Assembly: GCF_022271405.1 (NCBI RefSeq)
Contig: NZ_JAJNAL010000010.1
Coordinates: forward strand, 62,001 to 126,000
Source of the DNA: Rhodopseudomonas infernalis
GTDB lineage: Bacteria; Pseudomonadota; Alphaproteobacteria; Rhizobiales; Xanthobacteraceae
Direction: 5' to 3'
Length of the DNA stretch: 64,000 bases
Position 1 is the first letter of the stretch. Every line of letters begins with the position of its first letter. The notes under the pieces were generated by a model that was not told where the DNA came from, did not search any database, and was given only the letters and a program-made list of their open reading frames with translations. Positions 56,419 through 64,000 of this stretch are shown here, one piece after another. Both the position numbers and the translations under genes were made by a program.

Positions 56419-56571
56419 CGTCATTGCGAGGAGCACCCGGATCGGCGCTCAGCGCCGTCCGAGCACAGGCTCCGCGACGAAGCAATCCAGCTCCGAGCAC
56501 TGCGTCTGGATTGCTTCGCGGAGCCTGTGCTCGGGCGGCGCTTTGCGCCGACCCGTTGGCTCGCAATGACG
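56419..56571. repeat. Intergenic inverted repeat, family 1 (CGTCATTGCGAG type), long form
   Basis: Perfect outer arms CGTCATTGCGAG (56419-56430) and CTCGCAATGACG (56560-56571), with long inner arms around AGCACAGGCTCCGC/GCGGAGCCTGTGCT and GAAGCAATCCAG/CTGGATTGCTTC. It sits between the sigma factor and anti-sigma genes. Confidence 0.85.
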
Positions 56572-56626
56572 GGGTGGGCGTGGTGCACGCAACGCGACGA
56601 ACTCTTAACATCGAAGAAGCGCAGCC

Positions 56627-57400
56627 ATGACTGAACCTCAGATCCCCGTCACCGAGGACGAACTGCACGCCTATGTGGACGGCGAATTGCCGGCGGAGCG
56701 GCGGGCGGATGTCGAGGCTTGGCTCACCGCACATCCGGCGGATGCCGAGCGGGTGCGGGCGTGGCAGGCGATGGCCGAGGCGCTGCATGCGCGCTACGAC
56801 CGCGTGCTCGACGAGCCGGTGCCGGCGCGGCTGCAGCTCGACCGGCTCAGCGCCGCGCCGCCGCGGCGCTGGATCGCCGGCGCGATCGCCGCCACGCTGG
56901 CGGCGTTCATCGTCGGCGGCGGCGCCGGATGGTTTGCCCGCGGTGCCGCCACGTCGCCAAGCGCCTTCCGCAGCTTCACGGTGGATGCGCTGGGCGCCCA
57001 TCGGCTGTACGTCGTCGAGGTGCGCCACCCGGTCGAGGTCGAGGCCTCCGAGCGTGCGCATCTACAGCAATGGCTGTCGAAGCGGGTCGGCTATCAGGTG
57101 ACGGCGCCGGAGCTGGAAGCCAGCGGGCTGAAACTGGTCGGCGGTCGGCTGCTACCAGGCCCGGACGCGCCGGCGGCTTTCCTGATGTACGAAAGCGCCA
57201 GTGGCGAGCGCTTCACGCTCTACACCTCGCGGGCCAAAACCGACGCGGCGCAGATGCGCTACGCCAGCGACGCCCGTGACGGCGCGCTGTTCTGGGCCGA
57301 TCGTGGCGTCGGCTACGTGCTGGCCGGGCCGACCGACAAGGAGCGGCTGAGCCAGGTTGCGAAGCAGGTCTATGCGCAGGCGGAGAAAGCGGGCGGTTAG
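56627..57400 (+). CDS. Probable transmembrane anti-sigma factor
   Basis: A 257-residue protein with a short cytoplasmic N-terminal domain (about 1-80, starting TEDELHAYVDGELP, typical of ECF anti-sigma factors), one membrane helix at about 84-108 (AGAIAATLAAFIVGGGAGWFA) and a periplasmic domain. It has no cysteine, so it is not a zinc-containing (ZAS) type. It follows the ECF gene in the same direction. The 290-base gap after it (57401-57690) has a GC-rich inverted repeat (GGCGCAGG/CCTGCGCC, around 57530-57580) and nothing else I recognise. Confidence 0.87.
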   Translation: MTEPQIPVTEDELHAYVDGELPAERRADVEAWLTAHPADAERVRAWQAMAEALHARYDRVLDEPVPARLQLDRLSAAPPRRWIAGAIAATLAAFIVGGGAGWFARGAATSPSAFRSFTVDALGAHRLYVVEVRHPVEVEASERAHLQQWLSKRVGYQVTAPELEASGLKLVGGRLLPGPDAPAAFLMYESASGERFTLYTSRAKTDAAQMRYASDARDGALFWADRGVGYVLAGPTDKERLSQVAKQVYAQAEKAGG

Positions 57401-57690
57401 TTGGCGATTAGTTCGCGCCTTCGGCGTCGTCCAAATTTCGACACTGATAATCGCGGATTCCAACATCGACGCGCCTCAGTCTCGTCCGACCGAATCACGA
57501 TGCTTTGAGTGCGTCTGATCCGCCGATCGGCGCAGGCGGCCTTGGCCGGGGTTGCGCTGATCCCCTGCGCCGAGGCCGCTCCGTTTCGGACCCACGCTCC
57601 CCCGATCGCGCGTCGTCTGCAAGCCTAGGCCTTCCCCCGGATACCTCTTTGGTATTTTATCACCGCAAATCGTGGTGAGGGGATACCAGT

Positions 57691-58512
57691 ATGCAGACTC
57701 AGTCGATCGAGACGTCCGCCGGACGGATCGCCTATCGTCAATCCGCCGGCGCCGGGCCGACGATCATCATCGTCCACGGCAATTCGGCGTCGTCGCGCGC
57801 CTTCACGCGGCAGCTCGGTGGCTCGCTCGGCGCCAAGTATCGCCTGCTGGTGCCGGACCTGCCCGGTCATGGCGAGTCGGCCGATGCGGCAGATCCGGCG
57901 GCGACCTACACCATGCCGGGCTATGCGGCGATGCTGCGCGAGTTTGCGGGTCAGCTCGGCGCGGCGGAGGCTGTGTTCGTCGGCTGGAGTCTGGGCGGGC
58001 ACATCGTGCTGGAGGCCGCGCCGGATCTGCCGGAGGCGAACGGTTTTGCGATCTTCGGGACGCCGCCGATCGGCTTTCCGCCGGCGATGGAGCAGGCCTT
58101 CCTGGCGACACCGGCGATGGCCTACACGTTTCAGCCGGAGCTGAACGAAGAGCAGGCGCGCGCTTACGTCGCCGCCGCGTTTCGGCCCGGCGTCACCGAG
58201 CTGCCGCACGAGATGGTCGCCGACGTGCTGCGCACCGACGGCCGCGCCCGCGCCCAGCTCGCCGCCAGCATCGCGCCCGGCGGCTATCGCGACGAGATCG
58301 ACGTCGTGGCGAAGCTGAAGCAGCCGCTCGCGGTGCTGCACGGCGCCGGGGAGCAGCTCGTCAACGGCACGTATCTGCAGTCCCTGACGATGCCGACGCT
58401 GTGGCGCGGCGCGGTTCAGACCATCGACGGCGCCGGCCACCTGCCGCAATGGGAGCAAGCCGACCGCTTCGACGCGCTGATCGACGCGTTCGTGATGGAG
58501 GCGAATGCGTAG
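57691..58512 (+). CDS. Alpha/beta hydrolase
   Basis: A 273-residue alpha/beta-hydrolase fold protein. The oxyanion segment is VHGNSASSRAF, the nucleophile elbow GWSLGGH near residue 106 is canonical, and the catalytic His is in DGAGHLPQWEQ near 250. Esterase, lactonase or haloperoxidase-like activity is possible; the substrate is unknown. No signal peptide. Start ATG 57691 has GGTGAGGGG upstream. Confidence 0.9.
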   Translation: MQTQSIETSAGRIAYRQSAGAGPTIIIVHGNSASSRAFTRQLGGSLGAKYRLLVPDLPGHGESADAADPAATYTMPGYAAMLREFAGQLGAAEAVFVGWSLGGHIVLEAAPDLPEANGFAIFGTPPIGFPPAMEQAFLATPAMAYTFQPELNEEQARAYVAAAFRPGVTELPHEMVADVLRTDGRARAQLAASIAPGGYRDEIDVVAKLKQPLAVLHGAGEQLVNGTYLQSLTMPTLWRGAVQTIDGAGHLPQWEQADRFDALIDAFVMEANA

Positions 58513-58582
58513 GAGCACGCGTCGCGTCGAGTCTCGAATCCAACTCGCAAATGGAATGTCGACAGCTACACGTGAGCTCTCT

Positions 58583-58730
58583 TCACCCTCCCCTGGAGGG
58601 GGAGGGTCGGCACGCAGCCGCGTAGCGGGTGCGTGACGGGGTGGGGTGAGCAGCGGGCACGGCGGATGAACTCTTCGCCACCCCACCCCGCTCGCTACGC
58701 GAGCGACCCTCCCCCTCCAGGGGAGGGTGA
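58583..58730. repeat. Intergenic inverted repeat, family 2 (CCCTCCCCT type)
   Basis: Almost perfect outer arms: TCACCCTCCCCTGGAGGGGG at 58583-58602, continuing to GAGGGTCG, pair with CGACCCTCCCCC and CCAGGGGAGGGTGA ending at 58730. It lies between the convergent hydrolase and DnaJ-like genes. Confidence 0.8.
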
Positions 58731-58758
58731 CACTCGTCGCGGCGGCAAGCTTTCAGGA

Positions 58759-59727
58759 TCAGCCCAGATCGCTGCGCGGGTGATAAGGGTGGCCGTCGCG
58801 CCATTTGGTCATCAGCGCTTCGAGATCGGCGTCGTGACCGTCGGGCAGCACGATCCGGGTGGTGACGAACAGGTCGCCGGCGGTGCCGGACTTCGGCAGG
58901 CCTTTGCCCTTGAGCCGGAAGGTGCGGCCGCTCGAGGTGTTCTTCGGGATCGACAGCTCGATCGCGCCGGTCAGCGTCGGCACGCGGACCTTGGCGCCGA
59001 GCACCGCCTCGTACAACGTGATCGGCAGCTCCAGCCGCAGATCGTTGCCGTCGACCTTGAAGTGCGGATGCGGCGCGTAGTTGACGGTGATCAGCAGATC
59101 GCCGGGCCGGTGGCCGGGCGCGCTTTCGCCCTGCCCCTTCAGGCGGATCTGCTGGCCCGGACCGACGCCGGCCGGAATCTTGACGTTGAGCTCCTTGCCG
59201 CTCGGCAGCCGGACGCGCTTTTCCGAACCCTTGGCCGCCTCTTCGAGCGTGACCGTCATGGCGACGCTCTGATCGAGGTCAGGCGCGAAGCCGCCGCTGT
59301 CGAAGTCGAAGCCCGCTCCGCCGCCGCGCGGCCCGCCGCGCATCCCGGCCGCGCCGCCGAACATCGAATTCAGGATGTCCTCGAAGCCTGCACCGCCGCC
59401 TGCGCCGCCGCGGAAATTATACTGCTCGAAGCCGCCGCCAGCGCCAGCGCCGGCACGTCCGCCGCGCGCGCTTCCGCCACCGCCGGGGAAGCCCTGGAAA
59501 CGCGGCTTGCCTTCGGCGTCGATCTCGCCACGGTCGAATTGCTTGCGCTTGGACTCGTCGCCGAGAATCTCGTTGGCAGAGTTGACCTCGGCAAAACGGG
59601 CAGCGGCCTTCGGGTCGTTCTTGTTCGCGTCGGGGTGATGCTTCTTGGCCAGCTTGCGATAGGCGCTTTTGATCGCCGCAGCGCTGGCGTCCCGCTGCAC
59701 CCCCAGGACCTCGTAGGGGTCGCGCAT
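58759..59727 (-). CDS. CbpA-type DnaJ co-chaperone
   Basis: A 322-residue Hsp40 that stimulates DnaK. The J domain (about 1-68) has the HPD motif in KKHHPDANKND; a Gly-rich region (about 85-150) follows; two DnaJ C-terminal substrate-binding domains fill the rest (LPSGKELNVKIPAGVGPGQ). It lacks the CxxCxGxG zinc-finger repeats of DnaJ proper, so it is a type II (CbpA-like) protein. Start ATG 59727 has GGAGACG upstream. Confidence 0.93.
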   Translation of the reverse strand: MRDPYEVLGVQRDASAAAIKSAYRKLAKKHHPDANKNDPKAAARFAEVNSANEILGDESKRKQFDRGEIDAEGKPRFQGFPGGGGSARGGRAGAGAGGGFEQYNFRGGAGGGAGFEDILNSMFGGAAGMRGGPRGGGAGFDFDSGGFAPDLDQSVAMTVTLEEAAKGSEKRVRLPSGKELNVKIPAGVGPGQQIRLKGQGESAPGHRPGDLLITVNYAPHPHFKVDGNDLRLELPITLYEAVLGAKVRVPTLTGAIELSIPKNTSSGRTFRLKGKGLPKSGTAGDLFVTTRIVLPDGHDADLEALMTKWRDGHPYHPRSDLG

Positions 59728-59844
59728 CCGTCACGTCTCCTTCAGAAATCAGGAATCGAACCATGGGCAGAACGCCCAGTCGGGGTTCATCTGGGGTGTT
59801 TTCGTCTCTTTTGCAACCGCTTCAGGCCGCTTTCGCGGTCGCGG

Positions 59845-60399
59845 TCAGCTGCGGCGCCAGGGCTTCAGCGATTGGATTTCCCAATGGCCTTGGGCGGACC
59901 GGCAGGCAGCGCCCTGCATCCAGCTCTCCGAGCCGTCCTTGACGTAGCTGGCGAGAAAGTCGCGACAGGAGCGCCCCTCGGCCGTATAGGCGGCTGCGAT
60001 CGGCGTGACCGAGCCACGCGCGCCTGTGGTGGGGTTCTCCCACGGCTGGCTCGAATCCTTGCCGCCTTTGGTGAGAACGTCTGAGGCGGCGATTCGCGCC
60101 AGCGCCAAATCCGCTTCGCTTGGGCCGTTCTGCGCCGACGGGGAGAGCGCCGCAATCGATCCGGTGAACTCGGTGGCGTCCATTTGGGCAAACGCGGCGT
60201 CCTTGCCGCCGACGCTGCAGCCGCCGAGCCCCACCCCCATTAGAATGGCTATCAACCCGGCGGAGCGGCCGATCGTCGATAGAACAACGCACTGCGGTGC
60301 CCTATATAGGTCTGGCCTACATAGAGCCGCCGGCGCGTTCGGGAGCGCGGTGAAGCACAAGTCGGATTCCCTCGCATGAGCGACACGTCCATCAAACAC
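59845..60399 (-). CDS. Probable surface lipoprotein (RT0821/Lpp0805-like)
   Basis: A small secreted protein with a lipobox GLGGC preceded by hydrophobic residues ([13 protein letters not shown]). The C-terminal half ([32 protein letters not shown], then [14 protein letters not shown]) resembles the surface antigen/RT0821 group found in rhizobia. The given start (60399, 184 residues) is the longest possible and overlaps pdxH by 24 bases on the other strand. A later start (for example a TTG near 60276) would give a normal lipoprotein signal peptide and is more likely. Function unknown. Confidence 0.65.
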   Translation of the reverse strand: MFDGRVAHARESDLCFTALPNAPAALCRPDLYRAPQCVVLSTIGRSAGLIAILMGVGLGGCSVGGKDAAFAQMDATEFTGSIAALSPSAQNGPSEADLALARIAASDVLTKGGKDSSQPWENPTTGARGSVTPIAAAYTAEGRSCRDFLASYVKDGSESWMQGAACRSAQGHWEIQSLKPWRRS

Positions 60400-61014
60400 C
60401 AGAGTGAGTTAACGTCCGGTGATTTCACAGCGGCGGAGAATCCGTTTGGCCTTTTCGCTGAATGGCTTGCCGAAGCGACCGCGTCCGAACCGAACGACCC
60501 GAATGCAATGGCGCTGGCGACGGTCGATCCCGACGGACTGCCTGACGTCCGAATGGTTCTGATGAAGGGCTATGACAACGACGGCTTCGTATTCTACAGC
60601 CACATCGCCAGCCAGAAGGGCCGCGAGCTCGAAGCCAATCCGAAGGCAGCGCTGCTGTTTCATTGGAAGTCGCTGCGCCGTCAGGTTCGGATCCGCGGCA
60701 CGGTGGCGCCGGTGACCGAGGCCGAAGCCAACGCCTATTTCGCCACAAGGCCCAAGCAGGCGCAGATCGGCGCCTGGGCCAGCAAGCAGTCGCAGCCGCT
60801 GGAGAGCCGCTTCGCCTTCGAGCAGGCGATCGCCAAGGTCGCGGCGCGGCATCTGGTCGGCGAAGTGCCACGTCCGCCGGGCTGGAGTGGCTGGCGGATC
60901 ACGCCGTCGCGGATCGAGTTCTGGCACGACCGCCCGTTCCGTCTGCACGACCGCATCGAATTCAGCCGCGACACGCCGGCGCATCCCTGGACCAAGACAA
61001 GGCTTTATCCATGA
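60376..61014 (+). CDS. pdxH: Pyridoxamine 5'-phosphate oxidase
   Basis: FMN enzyme that makes pyridoxal 5'-phosphate from PNP or PMP; 212 residues, normal length. Visible motifs are [24 protein letters not shown] (FMN binding), [30 protein letters not shown] and the C-terminal [24 protein letters not shown] signature. Start is ATG 60376. The next gene overlaps its stop by four bases (ATGA). Confidence 0.96.
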   Translation: MSDTSIKHQSELTSGDFTAAENPFGLFAEWLAEATASEPNDPNAMALATVDPDGLPDVRMVLMKGYDNDGFVFYSHIASQKGRELEANPKAALLFHWKSLRRQVRIRGTVAPVTEAEANAYFATRPKQAQIGAWASKQSQPLESRFAFEQAIAKVAARHLVGEVPRPPGWSGWRITPSRIEFWHDRPFRLHDRIEFSRDTPAHPWTKTRLYP

Positions 61015-61784
61015 ATCCCGAAACCCCGAAGCGCGCGCCCGAGACCAACGCGCAGCGCCGGACGATGATTCTGACCGGCGCCAGCCGCGGCATCGGCCAC
61101 GCCACGGCGATCCGGTTTTCCAGTGCCGGCTGGCGTGTGATCACCTGCTCGCGTCATCCGTTTCCGGAAGAGTGCCCGTGGGGCGCCGGTCCTGAGGATC
61201 ACATCCAGATCAATCTCGGCGACCGCGCCGACGCGCTGCGCGGCATCGGCGAGATCCGCGAGCGGCTCGACGGCGCGCTGGTGCATGCGTTGGTCAACAA
61301 CGCGGCGATCTCGCCGAAGAACGCCAGCGGCGGACGGCTCGGCTCGATCGACACCGAGATGGACACCTGGGAGCACGTCTTCCACGTCAACTTCTTCGCG
61401 CCGATCATGATGGCGCGCGGGTTGATCGAGGAACTCAAGGCGGCGAAAGGCTCGGTGGTCAACGTCACCTCGATCGCCGGCTCGCGCGTGCATCCGTTCG
61501 CCGGCGCCGCCTACGCCACCTCGAAGGCGGCGCTCGCCGCGCTGACCCGCGAGATGGCGTCGGACTTCGGCCCGATCGGCGTCCGCGTCAACTCGATCGC
61601 GCCCGGCGAGATCGACACCTCGATCCTGTCTCCCGGCACCGATAAGATCGTCCAGGAAGACATCCCGATGCGCCGCCTCGGCACCCCCGACGAAGTCGCG
61701 AAGATCATCTACGTGCTGTGCACCGAGACCTCGTCCTACGTGAACGGCGCCGAGATCCACATCAACGGCGGCCAACACGTGTAG
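61011..61784 (+). CDS. Short-chain dehydrogenase/reductase
   Basis: Classical SDR oxidoreductase, 257 residues. The cofactor loop [12 protein letters not shown] is at about 22-33, the NNAAIS motif near 100, the catalytic Tyr-x3-Lys in [13 protein letters not shown] and the C-terminal [15 protein letters not shown]. It starts within the pdxH stop (ATGA), so the two are coupled. A link with vitamin B6 chemistry is possible, but the substrate cannot be told. Confidence 0.92.
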   Translation: MNPETPKRAPETNAQRRTMILTGASRGIGHATAIRFSSAGWRVITCSRHPFPEECPWGAGPEDHIQINLGDRADALRGIGEIRERLDGALVHALVNNAAISPKNASGGRLGSIDTEMDTWEHVFHVNFFAPIMMARGLIEELKAAKGSVVNVTSIAGSRVHPFAGAAYATSKAALAALTREMASDFGPIGVRVNSIAPGEIDTSILSPGTDKIVQEDIPMRRLGTPDEVAKIIYVLCTETSSYVNGAEIHINGGQHV

Positions 61785-61794
61785 TCCCGGCCCT

Positions 61795-61880
61795 CCGCGT
61801 CATTGCGAGCGAAGCGAAGCAATCCAGCTCAGTGCACCGAGCTGGATTGCTTCGTCGCTTCGCTCCTCGCAATGACGCGG
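61795..61880. repeat. Intergenic inverted repeat, family 1 (CGTCATTGCGAG type)
   Basis: Perfect 15-base outer arms, CCGCGTCATTGCGAG (61795-61809) and CTCGCAATGACGCGG (61866-61880), with near-perfect inner arms around GAAGCAATCCAGCTC. It lies between convergent genes (SDR and zinc-ribbon protein) and may serve as a bidirectional terminator. Confidence 0.85.
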
Positions 61881-61897
61881 ATGGAATCAGAGATACT

Positions 61898-62116
61898 TCA
61901 ATCCGCGCGAAACCGGCGGGGCCGGGTTCGCGTGGGGCCTTGCTGCAGGATGCCCGCGCTCGAACAATCCTCCTCGCGGTCGTCGTCGAACAACGCCGCC
62001 CCGCAGTGTCGGCAGAAACGGCCGCTCATCGCTGTCGTCTGACTCGGCCGCTGCGTTCGCTGGTAGTTCGCGAAGTCGATGATGTTGCGACCTGGTGTTA
62101 CAACTTTGTCAACCAT
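61898..62116 (-). CDS. Zinc-ribbon-like microprotein, unknown function
   Basis: A 72-residue protein. A basic N-terminal part (GRNIIDFANYQRTQR) is followed by a CRHCGAALFDDDREEDC segment that looks like half of a zinc ribbon (Cys-x2-Cys, then a single Cys). Similar small proteins occur in Bradyrhizobiaceae as far as I recall, but I cannot name the family. A good ribosome-binding site (GAGGACAG, ATG at 62116) supports translation. Convergent with the SDR gene; no operon partner. Confidence 0.68.
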   Translation of the reverse strand: MVDKVVTPGRNIIDFANYQRTQRPSQTTAMSGRFCRHCGAALFDDDREEDCSSAGILQQGPTRTRPRRFRAD

Positions 62117-62206
62117 TGCTGTCCTCGTAGTTCTGACAGCATTTATCGCAGCAACCCTTCTTTCAAATCTTCAGTCGAAAGCTCAAATTTTAGGAGCAAC
62201 CGGCGT

Positions 62207-62881
62207 TCAGCCGAGATGCTTTCCGAAAAATGCAGTCGCCCGCGACCACGCCAGTTCCGCGGCCTCCCGATCATGCACCGCGGCGCGCTGCTCGTTGACG
62301 AAAGCGTGGTCGGCTTCGTAGCGGAAGAACTCGGCGGCCTTGCCGGCTTCTTTCAGGCCCTTCTCGAACGCGTCCACCACCTGCGGCGTGCACCAGTCGT
62401 CGCGATTGGCAAAGTGGCCCTGCATCGGCACGCGGACTTCCGACGGCTTGGCCGCCTGCTCCGGCGGAATGCCATAGAACACAACCGCAGCACTCAGTTC
62501 CGGAATTTTGCACGCGCCGATCACCGTGACGGCGCCGCCCAGGCAGAAGCCGGTGAGCCCGACCTTGGCGCCATTGCGCGAAAGATATGCTGCCGCGCCG
62601 CGCACCGTCTGGGTCGTCGCATCCATGAAGTCGAGCGAGCCCATCTCTTTGTTGGCGGCGTCAGTGTCGTGATAGGGCACGACCTTGCCGTTGTAGAGAT
62701 CGGGCGCGAGCGCATCGAAGCCGGCGAGCGCGAAGCGGTCGGTCAGCCCCTTGATCTGCTCGGACAGGCCCCACCATTCCTGAATCACGACGACGCCGGG
62801 CGCATTGCCGCGCGCCGCATTGGCCAGATAGCCGCTCGCCTCTTTGCCGTCGGGACGCTTGAAGGTGATGATCGTGCCCAT
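62207..62881 (-). CDS. Dienelactone hydrolase family protein
   Basis: A 224-residue hydrolase with the DLH fold. The Cys nucleophile is in GFCLGGA near residue 117; Asp and His of the triad are in ANRDDWCTP and ADHAFVNE. The N-terminal VVVIQEWWGLSEQIKG segment is typical of carboxymethylenebutenolidase-like proteins. Classical DLH acts in chlorocatechol degradation, but most family members are of unknown substrate. Start ATG 62881 has CGGAGGA upstream. Confidence 0.9.
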   Translation of the reverse strand: MGTIITFKRPDGKEASGYLANAARGNAPGVVVIQEWWGLSEQIKGLTDRFALAGFDALAPDLYNGKVVPYHDTDAANKEMGSLDFMDATTQTVRGAAAYLSRNGAKVGLTGFCLGGAVTVIGACKIPELSAAVVFYGIPPEQAAKPSEVRVPMQGHFANRDDWCTPQVVDAFEKGLKEAGKAAEFFRYEADHAFVNEQRAAVHDREAAELAWSRATAFFGKHLG

Positions 62882-62983
62882 GAATCCTCCGTGAGATGCA
62901 CTTTCGTTGCGGCGCATATTGTCCGCACTCCCGGACGGATGCAATCGCCCGGACCGCGGCGCTGGCGCGCACAACGGCGCAAC

Positions 62984-63006
62984 AAAAAAGCCCCCGCGAG
63001 GGGGCT
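62984..63006 (-). terminator. Rho-independent terminator after fbcH
   Basis: Perfect stem AGCCCCC/GGGGGCT (62989-62995 with 63000-63006, loop GCGA) followed on the minus strand by a T run (62984-62988 and beyond), 46 bases past the fbcH stop. Confidence 0.9.
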
Positions 63007-63051
63007 TTCTGTCGCGCGTTTGTCGTGCGCGTGGATCGGGTGCGGGGTCGC

Positions 63052-64000
63052 TCAGTGCACGTTCGACCACACCTTGCGCTTGGTGAAGTACAGCAGGCCG
63101 CTGAGAATGATCAGGAAGATCATGACCTGCAGGCCGAGGCGCTTGCGGGCTTCGAGATGGGGTTCGGCTGCCCACATCAGGAAGGCCGTGACGTCCTTTG
63201 CATATTGAGGAACCGTTTCCGGGCTGCCATCGTCGTAGGTCACCTGCCCGTCCGAAATCGGCGGCGGCATCTTGATCGAGTGGCCGGGATACCACTTATT
63301 GTAGTACGAACCGTCCGGCAGCGCGAAACCTTCCGGCGGCGGATCCTGATAGCCCTGGATCAGCGCATCGATGTAGTTCGGACCCTGCTCCTGGAACTGG
63401 GTGAAGAAGTCGAACACGAACTGCGGGAAGCCGCGCGAATAGGAACGCGCTTTGGCCAGCAGTGACATGTCCGGCGGAGCCGCGCCGCCATTGGCCGCGC
63501 GGGCCGCCTGCTCGTTCGGGAACGGCGAGTGGAAGGTGTCGGCGAGGCGACCCGGACGCTCGAACATCTCGCCGGCGTCGTTCGGGCCATCCTTGATCGA
63601 CGCCTCGGCGGCAATCGCCTTGGCCTGATCGAGGGTGAAGCTCGGGCCGCCCGGCTCGGCGAGGTTGCGGTACTGCAACAGCTTCATCGAGTGGCAGGCC
63701 GAACAGACTTCCTTGTAGATCTTGAAACCGCGCTGAAGCTGGGCGCGATCATAGGTGCCGAACGGGCCGGAAAAGCTCCAGCTCAGCGACGGCGGACTCT
63801 CGCCGCCTTCCGCCGCCTTGGCGCTCTGCGCGCCGCCGAGCATCAGCGTGCCGGCCAGCGCCAGGGCGAACAGACTCGCTGCCGTCGTTCCCAGCGCCTT
63901 GCCCTTGTTCAGAACGTCGTCGGCGATCGAGTTCGGCAGCGGCAAGGTCTTCTCGACCCGGGCCAGCAGCGGCAGCACGATCAGGAAGTAGGCGAAGTAG
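63052..64000 (-). CDS. fbcH: Cytochrome b/c1 fusion protein FbcH, C-terminal part (cut by window edge)
   Basis: Single frame that runs from the end of cytochrome b (YFAYFLIVLPLLARVEKTLPLPNSI) straight into cytochrome c1. After the b part come a Sec-signal-like stretch (TAASLFALALAGTLML, cleavage near AKA-A) and the c1 haem motif CSACH. Further landmarks are the PPDMSLLAKAR and KMPPP segments (the latter with the axial Met) and a C-terminal membrane anchor (LGLQVMIFLIILSGLLYF). This is the Bradyrhizobiaceae arrangement, in which signal peptidase cleaves the polyprotein into b and c1. It acts with cytochrome c2 in cyclic electron flow. The 5' end lies outside the window. Confidence 0.94.
   Translation of the reverse strand, partial: YFAYFLIVLPLLARVEKTLPLPNSIADDVLNKGKALGTTAASLFALALAGTLMLGGAQSAKAAEGGESPPSLSWSFSGPFGTYDRAQLQRGFKIYKEVCSACHSMKLLQYRNLAEPGGPSFTLDQAKAIAAEASIKDGPNDAGEMFERPGRLADTFHSPFPNEQAARAANGGAAPPDMSLLAKARSYSRGFPQFVFDFFTQFQEQGPNYIDALIQGYQDPPPEGFALPDGSYYNKWYPGHSIKMPPPISDGQVTYDDGSPETVPQYAKDVTAFLMWAAEPHLEARKRLGLQVMIFLIILSGLLYFTKRKVWSNVH

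Noticed and set aside
57401-57690. Possible small RNA or tRNA in the gap before the alpha/beta hydrolase gene
   Set aside because: A GC-rich inverted repeat is present but no cloverleaf, anticodon loop or promoter could be made out.
62079-62321. 80-codon plus-strand frame with a hydrophobic start
   Set aside because: The second half is antisense to the dienelactone hydrolase gene and the first half overlaps the start region of the microprotein on the other strand; no ribosome-binding site was convincing.

Overview
The window is high-GC alphaproteobacterial DNA carrying part of a purple-bacterial photosynthesis gene cluster, followed by metabolic and housekeeping genes. The bacteriophytochrome fragment at the left edge, the paired ppsR genes, the bchCXYZ-pufQBALM order and a fused cytochrome b/c1 gene at the right edge all point to Rhodopseudomonas palustris or a very close relative (photosynthetic Bradyrhizobium is the main alternative). 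This assignment comes from remembered family sequences and gene order, not from a database search.

Region 1 (1-21936) is the photosynthesis cluster. On the minus strand, ppsR2 runs directly into bphP1 (cut by the window edge). cycA (cytochrome c2) is on the plus strand behind a consensus PpsR box. A small membrane protein gene and tspO follow. Next comes a tight minus-strand operon, ppsR1-bchG-bch2-bchP, for the last steps of bacteriochlorophyll synthesis. The large minus-strand unit crtE-crtF-bchC-bchX-bchY-bchZ-pufQ-pufB-pufA-pufL-pufM makes carotenoids, bacteriochlorophyll, the LH1 antenna and the reaction centre L and M subunits. crtD-crtC diverge from crtE. TGT-N12-ACA PpsR boxes lie upstream of cycA, bchC and in the crtE/crtD gap, so the two PpsR repressors, one paired with the light sensor BphP1, probably control the whole set.

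Region 2 (22021-33048) holds a CBS-domain protein with a His-Pro linker, a small membrane protein behind FNR/FixK-like boxes, and a peptide-handling island: a periplasmic binding protein, an M20 peptidase, two permeases, a fused double ATPase and an M81 (MlrC-like) metallopeptidase.

Region 3 (33310-39447) has an alpha/beta hydrolase with an unusual nucleophile elbow, a three-gene operon (unknown membrane protein, MoxR-type AAA+ ATPase, VWA/HExxH protein) and a carotenoid oxygenase. The three-gene operon is the best candidate here for a poorly described system.

Region 4 (39484-44463) is an alcohol/aldehyde oxidation module: an AcoR-type sigma-54 activator divergent from an ExaC-like aldehyde dehydrogenase with a recognisable -24/-12 promoter, then an iron-type alcohol dehydrogenase. 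Region 5 (44751-51547) has a DUF1194 protein, ClpS, and a TetR-controlled acyl-CoA catabolic set (binding protein, two enoyl-CoA hydratases, acyl-CoA ligase).

Region 6 (51572-64000) is mostly housekeeping: a class III adenylate cyclase, aroC, a histidine phosphatase, fabI, an ECF sigma/anti-sigma pair, an alpha/beta hydrolase, a CbpA-type DnaJ protein, a lipoprotein, pdxH, an SDR, a zinc-ribbon microprotein, a dienelactone hydrolase and the 3' end of fbcH. At least nine long intergenic inverted repeats of four families are scattered over the right two thirds and are absent from the photosynthesis cluster. No tRNA, rRNA, CRISPR array, insertion sequence or phage gene was seen.
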